A DNA stretch of 64,000 bases from Pseudoxanthomonas koreensis_A (GTDB lineage Bacteria > Pseudomonadota > Gammaproteobacteria > Xanthomonadales > Xanthomonadaceae). Position numbers and translations under genes: made by a program. The DNA lies in assembly GCF_041890415.1 (NCBI RefSeq), contig NZ_CP169056.1, positions 806,001 through 870,000 of the forward strand, read 5' to 3'. Below are positions 45,682 to 54,768 of the stretch, piece by piece. Numbering within the stretch: the stretch's first letter is position 1; the number at the start of each line of letters is the position of its first letter. Under the pieces are notes generated by a model. It made no database searches. It was not told the origin of the DNA and saw nothing but the letters and a program-made list of their open reading frames with translations.

Positions 45682-48633
45682 ATGTCCACGCAGCACAACC
45701 GTAGTACCGCTCCGGCCTACCGGGTGCCAGTGCCCGGCCACGACCGCCGCTTCAAGCACAGCGCGCTGGCGCTGGGGGTTGCCCTCATGCTCGCCGCGCC
45801 GGCCCATGCCCAGGACGCGGCCGCCGCGAAGGCCGTGACCGAACTGGACGAGATTGTCGTCACCGGCATCCGCGGCTCGGTCTACAAGGCCCAGGACATC
45901 AAGCGCGATGCCGACACCTTCGTCGATTCGGTCACCGCGCTCGACATCGGCGCGCTGCCGGACCGCAGCGTCACCGAAACCCTGTCGCGCATTCCCGGCG
46001 TGACCATCGACCGCTTCCTCTCGGTCGGCGACCCGGAGCATTTTTCGGCCGAGGGCAACGGCGTGGCCGTGCGCGGCCTGACCCAGGTCCGTTCCGAGCT
46101 CAATGGCCGCGACAGCTTCTCCGCCTCCGGCGGCCGTGCGCTGAGCTTCCAGGACGTGCCGTCCGAGCTGATGGCCGGCGTGGACGTGTACAAGAACCAG
46201 AAGGCCGACATGATCGAGGGCGGCCTGGGTGGTTCGGTCGACCTGCGCACCTTCATGCCGTTCGACTTCCCGGGCCGCAAGCTGGGCGTGTCCTTCAGCG
46301 TCAACCAGGGCGACTTTGCCGAGAAGCTGCAGCCTTCGGCGTCGGCCTTATTCAGTGACCGCTGGGAGACCGGTGCCGGCGAGTTCGGCATCCTGGTGGA
46401 CGTGGCGCGTTCGGACCTGTCCACCCGCACCGACGGCATGTTCGTGCGGCCGTTCTTCAAGACATCCAATACCGACCTGGACGGCGATGGCAGCAACGAG
46501 GAACTGTGGCTGCCGCGCGGCGCGGACTGGCGCACCCTGGAGTACGAGCGCGAGCGCGAAGGCGCCTACATCGCCATGCAGTGGCGCCCGAACGACCGCC
46601 TGGACCTGTTCGCCACCGCGTTCCAGAGCAAGTACGACGAACTGTGGTTCGAGGACGCGATCTTCGTTTCCAACGACCCCACCCAGGTCGCGCTCGACGC
46701 GAGCCAGCCCTACGCGCTCGACGGCAACGTGTTCCGTTCGGGCCGGCTGCGGTCCAGTGGCGACATCCCGATGGGCACGGACATCCGCGCCTCGCATCGC
46801 CAGTCCAAGACCAGCGACTACTCGCTCGGCCTGAAGTGGCTGGCCAGCGAGCGCACCGAGGTATCCACCGAGCTGCAGTTCATCAAGGCCGACACCCGGG
46901 TCCTGGATTCGACCGTGTCGCTGGGCGTGAACGTGCCCTATATCGACATCGCCCTGGGCAACGGCCTGCCATCCATCGGCATCGACCAGCAGTTCACCAC
47001 CAACCCCGGCAATTACTACTGGGGCTTCACCATGGACCACCGCGACGACAACCAGGCCGAAGAAGTGGCCTGGCGCGCGGACCTCAAGCACAGCTTCGAC
47101 AACGGCTTCTTCTCCTCGTTCAAGGCCGGCGTGCGGGTGACCGACCGCGATGCCACCAGCATCGATACCGGGTACGACTGGCAGCCGGTGATCCAGACGT
47201 GGATGCAGTGGTGGGCCCTGCCAGGCGACCAGCCGCTGCCCGGGCTGGACCTCAACGGCACGGTCAACTCGGGCCTGGTGAACCTGCAGGCGTTCGACAA
47301 TTTCTACCGTGGCGATGCCAACACCCCGGGTGCGTTCTACTCGCCGGTGCTGGCCACCGCGCTCGGCTTCCCGGGCAGCTACCAGGACATCCACAGCGCG
47401 GCCGACCCGTACTACACCTGCTGCTACGCCGGGGTATACGCGCCGCGCCTGATGAGCGACCCGCAGTGGGGCAACGTGCAGAGCGAGCGCACCTACGCCG
47501 CCTACGCGATGTTGAACTTCGCCGCCGAGTCGGCGCCGATCAGCGGCAACTTCGGCGTGCGCGTGGTCCGCACCGAGAACCAGGCCGACGGCTTCCTGGT
47601 GTACCCGAACCAGCCCTATGCGCCGTACCTGGGCAACGGCAATTCCGAGGCGATCAGCGCCAGCAACAGCTATACCGACGTGCTGCCCAGCGTGAACGTG
47701 AAGTGGGAGCCGGTCAGCAACCTGGTCATGCGCTTCGCCGCGTCCAAGGCCATCGCCCGCCCGAACTTCAGCGACATGCAGGCCTACCAGATGCTGGGTG
47801 TGGGCACCAAGCCCGGGATCACGCCTCCCGAGGACGGCAGCAGCCTGCCGCTGGGCGACCTGGACCTGACCGGCGACTCGTACGACAACCCGTACCTGAC
47901 CCCGATGAAGGCCAACCAGTTCGACCTGTCGCTGGAGTGGTACTTCGACCCCGATCACGGCGGCATGGCCTGGATCAACCTGTTCCACAAGGACGTCAAG
48001 GACTACTTCCGCCGGCAGACCCAACTGGAGTCCTACCCGGGACTGGACGGCAATTCGTACAACTACCTGGTCACCCGCCCGGTGAACGTGGGCACGGCCC
48101 GGATCCAGGGCGCGGAAATCGGCTGGAACCAGTTCTTCGACTTCCTGCCCGGCCCGCTCAGCGGCCTGGGCATGTCGGCCAACTACACCTGGATCGACAG
48201 TTCGACCGACGTGCCGAACGACCCGACCGTGCTGCCGACCGACACCGATGGTTCGAGCTTTGGCCAGTTGCCGGCCGATGGCCTGTCCGAGCACTCCTAC
48301 AACCTGGCCGTGTTCTACGAGAAGGGCCCGTGGCAGGTCCGGTTCGCCTACAACTGGCGCAGCGAGTACCTGCTGTCGGTCGGGCCGAACGGCTACAACG
48401 GCGGCGACGGCGGCATCGCCTGGAAGCTGCCGGTGTACAGCGACGATTACGGCCAGCTGGATGGTTCGATCTTCTACCGGCTCAGCGACAACGTGCAGAT
48501 CGGCCTGGAGATGAACAACCTCAACAATGCCGAGCAGCGCACGATCATGGACCAGAACGCGGCCGGGCGCCGGGTAACTTCCTGGTACGTGAACGACCGC
48601 CGGTACGCGGCGACCATCCGCTTCACGTTCTGA
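45682..48633 (+). CDS. TonB-dependent receptor (TonB-Xanth-Caul type)
   Basis: A 983-residue outer-membrane barrel. The signal peptide ALALGVALMLAAPAHAQ is followed by LDEIVVTGIRGS, the plug domain (IGALPDRSVTETLSRIPGVTI, HFSAEGNGVAVRGLTQVRSELNGR-like consensus) and a barrel ending with an aromatic residue (ATIRFTF). ATG 45682 has GGGAGGGA at 5-bp spacing; the frame is open upstream to 45574 without signal-like residues. It is related to, but clearly distinct from, the preceding receptor, and is the intact one. It probably carries xyloglucan oligosaccharides across the outer membrane, powered by TonB. Confidence 0.92.
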   Translation: MSTQHNRSTAPAYRVPVPGHDRRFKHSALALGVALMLAAPAHAQDAAAAKAVTELDEIVVTGIRGSVYKAQDIKRDADTFVDSVTALDIGALPDRSVTETLSRIPGVTIDRFLSVGDPEHFSAEGNGVAVRGLTQVRSELNGRDSFSASGGRALSFQDVPSELMAGVDVYKNQKADMIEGGLGGSVDLRTFMPFDFPGRKLGVSFSVNQGDFAEKLQPSASALFSDRWETGAGEFGILVDVARSDLSTRTDGMFVRPFFKTSNTDLDGDGSNEELWLPRGADWRTLEYEREREGAYIAMQWRPNDRLDLFATAFQSKYDELWFEDAIFVSNDPTQVALDASQPYALDGNVFRSGRLRSSGDIPMGTDIRASHRQSKTSDYSLGLKWLASERTEVSTELQFIKADTRVLDSTVSLGVNVPYIDIALGNGLPSIGIDQQFTTNPGNYYWGFTMDHRDDNQAEEVAWRADLKHSFDNGFFSSFKAGVRVTDRDATSIDTGYDWQPVIQTWMQWWALPGDQPLPGLDLNGTVNSGLVNLQAFDNFYRGDANTPGAFYSPVLATALGFPGSYQDIHSAADPYYTCCYAGVYAPRLMSDPQWGNVQSERTYAAYAMLNFAAESAPISGNFGVRVVRTENQADGFLVYPNQPYAPYLGNGNSEAISASNSYTDVLPSVNVKWEPVSNLVMRFAASKAIARPNFSDMQAYQMLGVGTKPGITPPEDGSSLPLGDLDLTGDSYDNPYLTPMKANQFDLSLEWYFDPDHGGMAWINLFHKDVKDYFRRQTQLESYPGLDGNSYNYLVTRPVNVGTARIQGAEIGWNQFFDFLPGPLSGLGMSANYTWIDSSTDVPNDPTVLPTDTDGSSFGQLPADGLSEHSYNLAVFYEKGPWQVRFAYNWRSEYLLSVGPNGYNGGDGGIAWKLPVYSDDYGQLDGSIFYRLSDNVQIGLEMNNLNNAEQRTIMDQNAAGRRVTSWYVNDRRYAATIRFTF

Positions 48634-48703
48634 GGTCGATACCACCTCGACCTGTAACGTTCCCGCGGGGAAGCATGGAGGCGCACGGCTGCAGGGCCGT
48701 GCG
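48633..48703 (+). promoter_or_regulatory. two hairpins between the receptor and GH74 genes
   Basis: AGGTCGA (48633-48639) pairs with TCGACCT (48647-48653), overlapping the receptor stop codon. CGCACGGC (48682-48689) pairs with GCCGTGCG (48696-48703) and is followed by TTTCC. The second could be a leaky terminator lowering enzyme-gene expression relative to the receptor, or a processing/stability element. Confidence 0.45.
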
Positions 48704-48796
48704 TTTCCATGCGTCCTTCCGGCGCCGGCCCGCCTTTCTCCCCGGGGCGGCCGGTGCCGGGGGACACCATCCGCAGCAACCATGGGGGAGCAGTGC

Positions 48797-51025
48797 ATGA
48801 TCGGCATTGCAATCACGCGGCACGGCTCCGGCGCAGGCCGCTTCGCATGCGGTGTGTTGCTGGCGCTGGCGCTGGCCGGCAGCGCCTGGGCCGCGCGGGT
48901 GCCGGAGCAGGCCTACCGCTGGCACAACGTCGCCATCGGCGGCGGCGGCTTCGTCACCGGCATCGAATTCCACCCGGCCGAACCTGGCCTGGCCTATGCG
49001 CGCACCGACGTGGGCGGCGCCTACCGCTGGGATGCGGCGCAGCGGCGCTGGGTCCCGCTGACCGACTGGATCGGCCACGCCGACGCCAACCTGGCCGGGA
49101 TCGAAAGCGTGGCCCTGGATCCGTCCGATCCACAGCGCGTCTACCTGGCCGCCGGCACCTACACCCACGAGCATGCCGGCAACGGCGCGATCCTGCGCTC
49201 GGCCGACCGTGGCGCCACCTTCCAGCGCAGCGACCTGCCGTTCAAGCTCGGCGCCAACGAACTGGCGCGCGGCAACGGCGAACGCCTGGCGGTGGATCCG
49301 AACGATGGCCGGGTACTGTTCCTGGGCTCACGTGCGCATGGCCTGTGGCGCAGCGAGGACCACGGCGTGCGCTGGAAGCGGGTGGCCGACTTCCCGGCCC
49401 TGGCCACGGCTGAATCGGCCAGTGCCAGCAACTGGAAGAAGCAGGCCATCGGCATCGTCTTCGTCGTGTTCGACCCGGCCAGCGGCCAGGCTGGCGCGCC
49501 CACGCCGGTGGTGTACGCGGGCGTGTCCAGCCGCGAGGGCGGGCTGGTGCGTTCGGCCGATGCCGGCCGCACCTGGCAGGCCGTGCCCGGCCAGCCCACG
49601 GGGCTGCGGCCCAACCACATGGTTGGCGATGGCCGTGGCGACTTCCTGCTCAGCTACGGCGACGAGCCGGGCCCGGACAGCATGAAGGACGGCGCGGTGT
49701 GGCGTTACTCGCCGGCCAGCGGCACCTGGCGCCAGATCACGCCCCGGCCCGGCGACGGGCAGCGCGACGGTTTCGGCTGGGGCGCGGTGGCGGTGGATGC
49801 GTCCAACCCCGACGTGCTCGTGGCCACCACCTTCAACCGCTGGGCGCCCGGTGACGAGGTCTACCGCAGCACCGATGGCGGCGCGAACTGGACGCCGGTG
49901 CTGGCGCGTTCGCGGTTGGACCATTCCACCGCACCGTGGACCGCGCAGGCGCGGCCGCACTGGCTGGCCGACATCGAGATCGACCCGCACGACCCGGACC
50001 GGGTGCTGTTCGTCACCGGCTACGGCATCTGGGCTTCGCGCAACATGGGCGCGCTGGAGCGCGGCGGACAGGTGGAGTGGACCTTCGAGGTGGCCGGCCT
50101 GGACGAGACCGTGCCGCTGGACCTGGTCAGCCCGCCGCAGGGCGCGCCGCTGGTCAGCGGCCTGGGCGACCTCGACGGCTTCCGCCACGACGTCCTGGAC
50201 GCGGCCACGGTGCAGTTCGAGGGCCCGCGCTACAGCAATACCGAAAGCCTGGACTACGCCGGCCAGCAACCGCAGGTACTGGTGCGCAGCGGTCACCTGC
50301 ATGGCGATGACCATGCGCTGGTGCGGGCGGCGTACTCGCGCGATGGCGGCGCCACCTGGAGTGCCTTCGCCAAGGAGCCGCCGGATGGCAAGGGCGCCGG
50401 GCAGATCGCGCTGTCGGCCGACGGCACCCGGGTGATCTGGAAGCCACGTGACGGCAGCCACTGGCTGACCGATGCCTTCGGCGCGCGCTGGCAGAAGGTG
50501 CGCGGCCTGCCCGCCTCGGCGGTGGTGGCAGCCGACCGGGTGGAGCCGGCGCTGTGGTACGGATTCGATCCGGTCAGCGGGCAGCTGCATGTCAGCGGCG
50601 ACGGCGGGGTGGCGTTCGAGGCCACCCAGGGAGGCGTGGGCACGATCGGCGACTGGTTCGCTGCTGAACTGCTGCCCTCTACGCAGGCCAGCGGGGTGGT
50701 GTACTTCGCCGCTTCCTGGCGCGGGATGATGCGCTGGAGCGCGGGCCGGCTGGAGCGCCTGGGCACGATCGAGAACGCGTTCGCCGCCGGCCTGGGCGCG
50801 CCCGCGCCGGGGCGCACGACGCCGGCGCTGTTCGTGTTCGGCCAGGCCGATGGCCAGGTGGGCCTGTACCGTTCCGACGACGATGGCCGCCGCTGGAAGC
50901 GGATCGACGATCCGATGCACCGGTTCGGCAGCGTGCGTATGCTCACCGGCGATGCGCGCGTCCCGGGACGCGTATACCTGGCCACCTCCGGCCGCGGCGT
51001 GATCTACGGAGACCCCGAACCATGA
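48797..51025 (+). CDS. GH74 endo-xyloglucanase
   Basis: A 742-residue secreted glycoside hydrolase made of two seven-bladed propellers with BNR-like repeats (RSADRGATF, YRSTDGGANW, YSRDGGATW, YRSDDDGRRWK). Signal peptide: RFACGVLLALALAGSAWA. The family signature IGGGGFVTGIEFHP is followed by ARTDVGGAYRW with candidate catalytic Asp71; the second candidate is Asp458 in SGLGDLDGF. It should cut the glucan backbone of xyloglucan outside the cell or at its surface. ATG 48797 has GGGGGAG at 6-bp spacing; an ATG 15 bp upstream is less likely. The stop overlaps the next gene (ATGA). Confidence 0.92.
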   Translation: MIGIAITRHGSGAGRFACGVLLALALAGSAWAARVPEQAYRWHNVAIGGGGFVTGIEFHPAEPGLAYARTDVGGAYRWDAAQRRWVPLTDWIGHADANLAGIESVALDPSDPQRVYLAAGTYTHEHAGNGAILRSADRGATFQRSDLPFKLGANELARGNGERLAVDPNDGRVLFLGSRAHGLWRSEDHGVRWKRVADFPALATAESASASNWKKQAIGIVFVVFDPASGQAGAPTPVVYAGVSSREGGLVRSADAGRTWQAVPGQPTGLRPNHMVGDGRGDFLLSYGDEPGPDSMKDGAVWRYSPASGTWRQITPRPGDGQRDGFGWGAVAVDASNPDVLVATTFNRWAPGDEVYRSTDGGANWTPVLARSRLDHSTAPWTAQARPHWLADIEIDPHDPDRVLFVTGYGIWASRNMGALERGGQVEWTFEVAGLDETVPLDLVSPPQGAPLVSGLGDLDGFRHDVLDAATVQFEGPRYSNTESLDYAGQQPQVLVRSGHLHGDDHALVRAAYSRDGGATWSAFAKEPPDGKGAGQIALSADGTRVIWKPRDGSHWLTDAFGARWQKVRGLPASAVVAADRVEPALWYGFDPVSGQLHVSGDGGVAFEATQGGVGTIGDWFAAELLPSTQASGVVYFAASWRGMMRWSAGRLERLGTIENAFAAGLGAPAPGRTTPALFVFGQADGQVGLYRSDDDGRRWKRIDDPMHRFGSVRMLTGDARVPGRVYLATSGRGVIYGDPEP

Positions 51026-52962
51026 AACACCGCTTTGCCGTCCTCGTCCTGGCATGGCTGGCCATGCCCCTGGCCGCGCTGGCCTCGCCCGCGCTGGAAC
51101 TGCCGCTGCTGTTTTCCGATGGCGCGGTGCTGCAGCGCGACCGCCCGCTGCCTGTGTGGGGTACGGCCACGCCGGGCGCCCGGGTGCAGGTGGAGTTCGA
51201 TGGCAGCAGCGTGCAGGCCACGGCCGGCGCGGATGGGCACTGGTCGCTGCAACTGCCGGCGCATGGTGCCGGTGGACCCTACGTGCTGACGGTGCGGGCC
51301 GGGGGCCAGGAGCGGCGGATCGACGACGTGCTGGTCGGCGAGGTCTGGCTGGCCTCGGGGCAGTCGAACATGGAATGGCCGGTGGCGCAGACCCTGCACG
51401 CGCAGGACGACATCGCCTCGGCCGGCGACCCGCAGCTGCGCCATTTCAAGGTGCCCAAGTCCTGGGCCGAGGCGCCGCGCACGCAGTTGGAAGGCGGCCA
51501 ATGGCAGGCGGCCAGTACAGCCACGGTGGGCGGGTTCTCCGCGGCCGGCTATGCCTTCGCACGCGAGCTGCGACGCACCTTGCATGTGCCGGTGGGCATC
51601 ATCGACAGCACCTGGGGCGGCAGTTCGATCGAGACGTGGATGGATGCCGGGATGCTGGGACTGGATGCGGCCGCGCTGCAGGCGAAGATGCGCGAGCGCC
51701 GTGCGGCAGAGGCCAAGGTCGAGGCGGAAGTGCGCCAGCGGGTTGCGGCGTGGGAGCCGGTGGATCCGGCGTCCGACGCGTTCGCGGCCACCGCGCTGGA
51801 CACCTCCCACTGGGCGCCGATCGCGGTGCCCGCACCCTGGGAGGCACAGGGGTATGCCGGCATGGATGGCGTGGCCTGGTACCGGACCAGCTTCGAACTG
51901 AGCCAGGCCGAGGCTGCCGCCGGCATCACCCTGGGGGTGGGCCAGATCGACGATACCGACACCACCTGGGTCAATGGCCAGCAGGTTGGCAGCACCGTCA
52001 ACGCCTACAGCAAGCCGCGGGTCTATGCGGTGCCCGCGTCCGCGCTGCGTGCCGGCACCAACGTGCTTGCGGTGCGGGTGCAGGACGATGGCGGTGGTGG
52101 CGGCATCATGGGTACCCCGGATGAGATCTTCGTGCAGCCGGCCGCGGGCCAGGCGCGTGCGCTGCAGGGCCCGTGGCAGTTCCGCACCGCCCAGGTGCGC
52201 GTGTCGATGCAGGATGGCAAGAACCAGGTCGACACCTTGCTGTACAACGCGATGCTGCATCCGCTGCAGCCCTATGCGCTGGCCGGGGCGATCTGGTACC
52301 AGGGCGAAACCAATGCCAGCGAGCATGGTGCATACCGTTACCGCGACCAGTTCCGGTCCATGATCGAAGGCTGGCGCGCGGGGTTCCGCACACCGGAACT
52401 GCCGTTCCTGTGGGTGCAGCTGGCCCCGTTCCATTCCGGCAATGACCGCCTGGATGCCAGCGGCCGGGTGCTGGACAGCCCGTGGGCCACCCTGCGCGAG
52501 TCGCAGTCGGCCACGCTGGCACTGCCGGGTACCGGCCAGGTCGTGATCACCGATGCGGGCGATACCCACGACATCCATCCGCGCGACAAGCGCACCGTTG
52601 GCCAACGCCTGGCGCGGATCGCGCAGCACATGGTGTACGGCCAGCAGGATGTGGCCTGGACCGGGCCGGTGTTCCGCCGCGCGCAGGTGCGCGGGCAGGA
52701 CGTTGTCCTGCACTTCGACCACGCCGGCGGCGCCCTGGCCGCGCGCGGCGGCGGTGCCCTGGCGGGTTTCGAACTGGCGGGCGCCGACGGCCTGTTCCAC
52801 CCGGCGCAAGCACGGGTCGAAGGCGACACCGTGGTGGTGCAGTCTGAAGCGGTACATGCGCCGGTGATGGCGCGCTATGGCTGGAGCGATGACCCGCAGG
52901 CCGCCAACCTGGTTGGCCGCGATGGGCTTCCGGCGTCGCCGTTCCGCACCGCCGAGTGGTGA
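51022..52962 (+). CDS. CE20-type xyloglucan acetylesterase (SGNH, sialate O-acetylesterase-like)
   Basis: A 646-residue periplasmic or secreted esterase. Signal peptide AVLVLAWLAMPLAALA. A beta domain follows, then the SGNH hydrolase with nucleophile Ser115 in ASGQSNMEWPV, GAIWYQGETNAS, and the Asp/His region DTHDIHPRDK (residues 514-523). An inserted jelly-roll-like domain lies near residues 240-380 (MDGVAWYRTSFEL). It should remove acetyl groups from galactosyl residues of xyloglucan oligosaccharides so that GH35 can act. It overlaps GH74 by 4 bp. Confidence 0.87.
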   Translation: MKHRFAVLVLAWLAMPLAALASPALELPLLFSDGAVLQRDRPLPVWGTATPGARVQVEFDGSSVQATAGADGHWSLQLPAHGAGGPYVLTVRAGGQERRIDDVLVGEVWLASGQSNMEWPVAQTLHAQDDIASAGDPQLRHFKVPKSWAEAPRTQLEGGQWQAASTATVGGFSAAGYAFARELRRTLHVPVGIIDSTWGGSSIETWMDAGMLGLDAAALQAKMRERRAAEAKVEAEVRQRVAAWEPVDPASDAFAATALDTSHWAPIAVPAPWEAQGYAGMDGVAWYRTSFELSQAEAAAGITLGVGQIDDTDTTWVNGQQVGSTVNAYSKPRVYAVPASALRAGTNVLAVRVQDDGGGGGIMGTPDEIFVQPAAGQARALQGPWQFRTAQVRVSMQDGKNQVDTLLYNAMLHPLQPYALAGAIWYQGETNASEHGAYRYRDQFRSMIEGWRAGFRTPELPFLWVQLAPFHSGNDRLDASGRVLDSPWATLRESQSATLALPGTGQVVITDAGDTHDIHPRDKRTVGQRLARIAQHMVYGQQDVAWTGPVFRRAQVRGQDVVLHFDHAGGALAARGGGALAGFELAGADGLFHPAQARVEGDTVVVQSEAVHAPVMARYGWSDDPQAANLVGRDGLPASPFRTAEW

Positions 52963-52984
52963 ACCGATGCATGGAGAGGACGCG

Positions 52985-54694
52985 ATGACGTACCGGGGTT
53001 TGCGGCGCAGTGCCTGGAATGGTTTGGCCACGTTGCTGGCATTGCTGCTGGTTGCGTGCGGTGGCGAGGTTGCGTCGCAGGCCGATCATGCAGCCGACGA
53101 CGCGGCCGTCGCCGCGACGGCGGCACGCACGAACGACGCAGCCCCGGCCGACAGTGCCGCGCCGATCCCGCAGGTGGTCACCCGCGATGGCCGCCATGCA
53201 CTGCTGGTGGATGGCGCGCCGTTCCTGATGCTTGGTGCCCAGGTCAACAACTCCAGCAACTGGCCGCAGGCGCTGGAGGATGTATGGCCGGCGATTGCGG
53301 TGGTGAAGCCGAACACAGTGATGGTGCCGGTGGCCTGGGAGCAGGTGGAGCCGGAAGAGGGAAGCTTCGACTTCTCCTTCGTCGATACCCTTCTGGCGCA
53401 GGCGCGCGAGCACGATGTGCGCCTGGTCCTGCTGTGGTTCGCGACCTGGAAGAACAATGCCCCGCACTACGCGCCGGCCTGGGTGAAGCTGGACAACGCC
53501 CGCTTCCCGCGCGTGGTCACTGCCGACGGGCGCACGCTCAATTCGCTGTCGCCGCACGGGCAGGAAACCCTGGAAGCGGACCGCAAGGCCTTCGTGCAAC
53601 TGATGCGGCATTTGAAGGCCAACGACCCCCAGCGCACCGTGATCATGGTCCAGCCGCAGAACGAGCCGGGCACCTACGGCAGCGTGCGCGACTTCTCGCC
53701 GCTGGCGCAGGCGGTGTTCGAAGGCCCGGTGCCGCAGGCGCTGGTCGAAAAACTCGGGCGCCAGCCCGGCACCTGGCGGCAGGTGTTCGGCGCCGATGCC
53801 GACGAGTACTTCCACGCCTGGCACATCGCCCACTTCATCGACCAGGTGGCACAGGCGGGCAAGGCCGAGTATCCGCTGCCGATGCTGGTCAACGCGGCGC
53901 TGCGCGGTCCGTTCAACCCCGGCCAGCCCGGCCAGTACGCCAGCGGCGGGCCGACCGACAACGTGCTGGACATCTACAAGGCCGCAGCGCCGCACATCGA
54001 CCTGCTGGCGCCGGACATCTACATGCCCGAGTACGGCCACTACACCACGGTGCTGAAGCGCTACGCGCGGCCGGACAACCCGCTGTTCGTGGCCGAGACC
54101 GGCAACCGCGCCGAATACGCGCGCTACTTCTTCTCCGCGCTCGGTCACCAGGCCATCGGCTGGTCGCCGTTCGGCATCGATTTTTCCAGCTACAGCAACT
54201 GGCCGCTCGGTGCCAGGGTGGTGAGCCCGGAGACGCTGGAGGATTTCGCCCTGAACTACCGGCTGGTTGGCCCGGCCGCGCGGGTGATCGCCCAGGCCAG
54301 CTTCGAGGGCAAGGTGCGCGGGACCGCCGAGCAACCCGGGCAGCCTGTGCAGACCCTGAAGATCGACGACCGCTGGAACATGGTGGTCACCTATGGCGTG
54401 CCGCAGTTCTGGTTCCAGGGCACCCCGCCGGGCAACCCGGAGCCGGTCGGGCGCGCGCTGGTGGTGCAACTGGGGCCGGACGAGTTCCTGGTCACCGGCG
54501 CGCATGCGCGGATCAACATCAATGCGGCCGACCCGGCCATCGCCGAACGCCAGATCTACGAGTACGTGGACGAGGGCACCTACGTGGATGGCCAGTGGCA
54601 GTTCCGGCGGCGCTGGAACGGCGACCAGACCGACTACGGCCTCAATTTTTCCGATGCCACCCGGTTGTTGCGGGTGAAGATGGCCCACTACTGA
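52985..54694 (+). CDS. GH35 beta-galactosidase, lipoprotein
   Basis: A 569-residue glycoside hydrolase. Lipoprotein signal LATLLALLLVAC with the acylated Cys at about residue 22, then a low-complexity Ala/Asp linker. A TIM barrel follows, starting HALLVDGAPFLMLGAQVNNSSNWP. The acid/base Glu227 is in VQPQNEPG and the nucleophile Glu371 in LFVAETGN. The C-terminal part (about 400-569) fits DUF5597. It should release galactose from xyloglucan side chains. ATG 52985 follows GGAGAGGACGCG, 22 bp after the esterase stop. Confidence 0.9.
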   Translation: MTYRGLRRSAWNGLATLLALLLVACGGEVASQADHAADDAAVAATAARTNDAAPADSAAPIPQVVTRDGRHALLVDGAPFLMLGAQVNNSSNWPQALEDVWPAIAVVKPNTVMVPVAWEQVEPEEGSFDFSFVDTLLAQAREHDVRLVLLWFATWKNNAPHYAPAWVKLDNARFPRVVTADGRTLNSLSPHGQETLEADRKAFVQLMRHLKANDPQRTVIMVQPQNEPGTYGSVRDFSPLAQAVFEGPVPQALVEKLGRQPGTWRQVFGADADEYFHAWHIAHFIDQVAQAGKAEYPLPMLVNAALRGPFNPGQPGQYASGGPTDNVLDIYKAAAPHIDLLAPDIYMPEYGHYTTVLKRYARPDNPLFVAETGNRAEYARYFFSALGHQAIGWSPFGIDFSSYSNWPLGARVVSPETLEDFALNYRLVGPAARVIAQASFEGKVRGTAEQPGQPVQTLKIDDRWNMVVTYGVPQFWFQGTPPGNPEPVGRALVVQLGPDEFLVTGAHARININAADPAIAERQIYEYVDEGTYVDGQWQFRRRWNGDQTDYGLNFSDATRLLRVKMAHY

Positions 54695-54699
54695 TGCAT

Positions 54700-54749
54700 G
54701 CCGGCGCGAGCCGGCACCGACAGACACACGGGCGCCGACCTGAGGCGCC
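54700..54749 (+). promoter_or_regulatory. two intercistronic hairpins, GH35-GH31
   Basis: GCCGGC-GCGA-GCCGGC (54700-54715, a GNRA tetraloop) and GGCGCC-GACCTGA-GGCGCC (54731-54749) occupy the 74-bp gap. Without T-runs they look like mRNA stabilising or processing hairpins rather than terminators. Confidence 0.45.
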
Positions 54750-54768
54750 GCAACGGAGGAAGGTACCG

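Noticed and set aside
53056..54768. Open frame upstream of GH31 suggesting a 1,525-residue fusion
   Set aside because: The extra part overlaps GH35 in another frame and has no family features. The GH31 start at 54769 has a strong ribosome site and a signal peptide.
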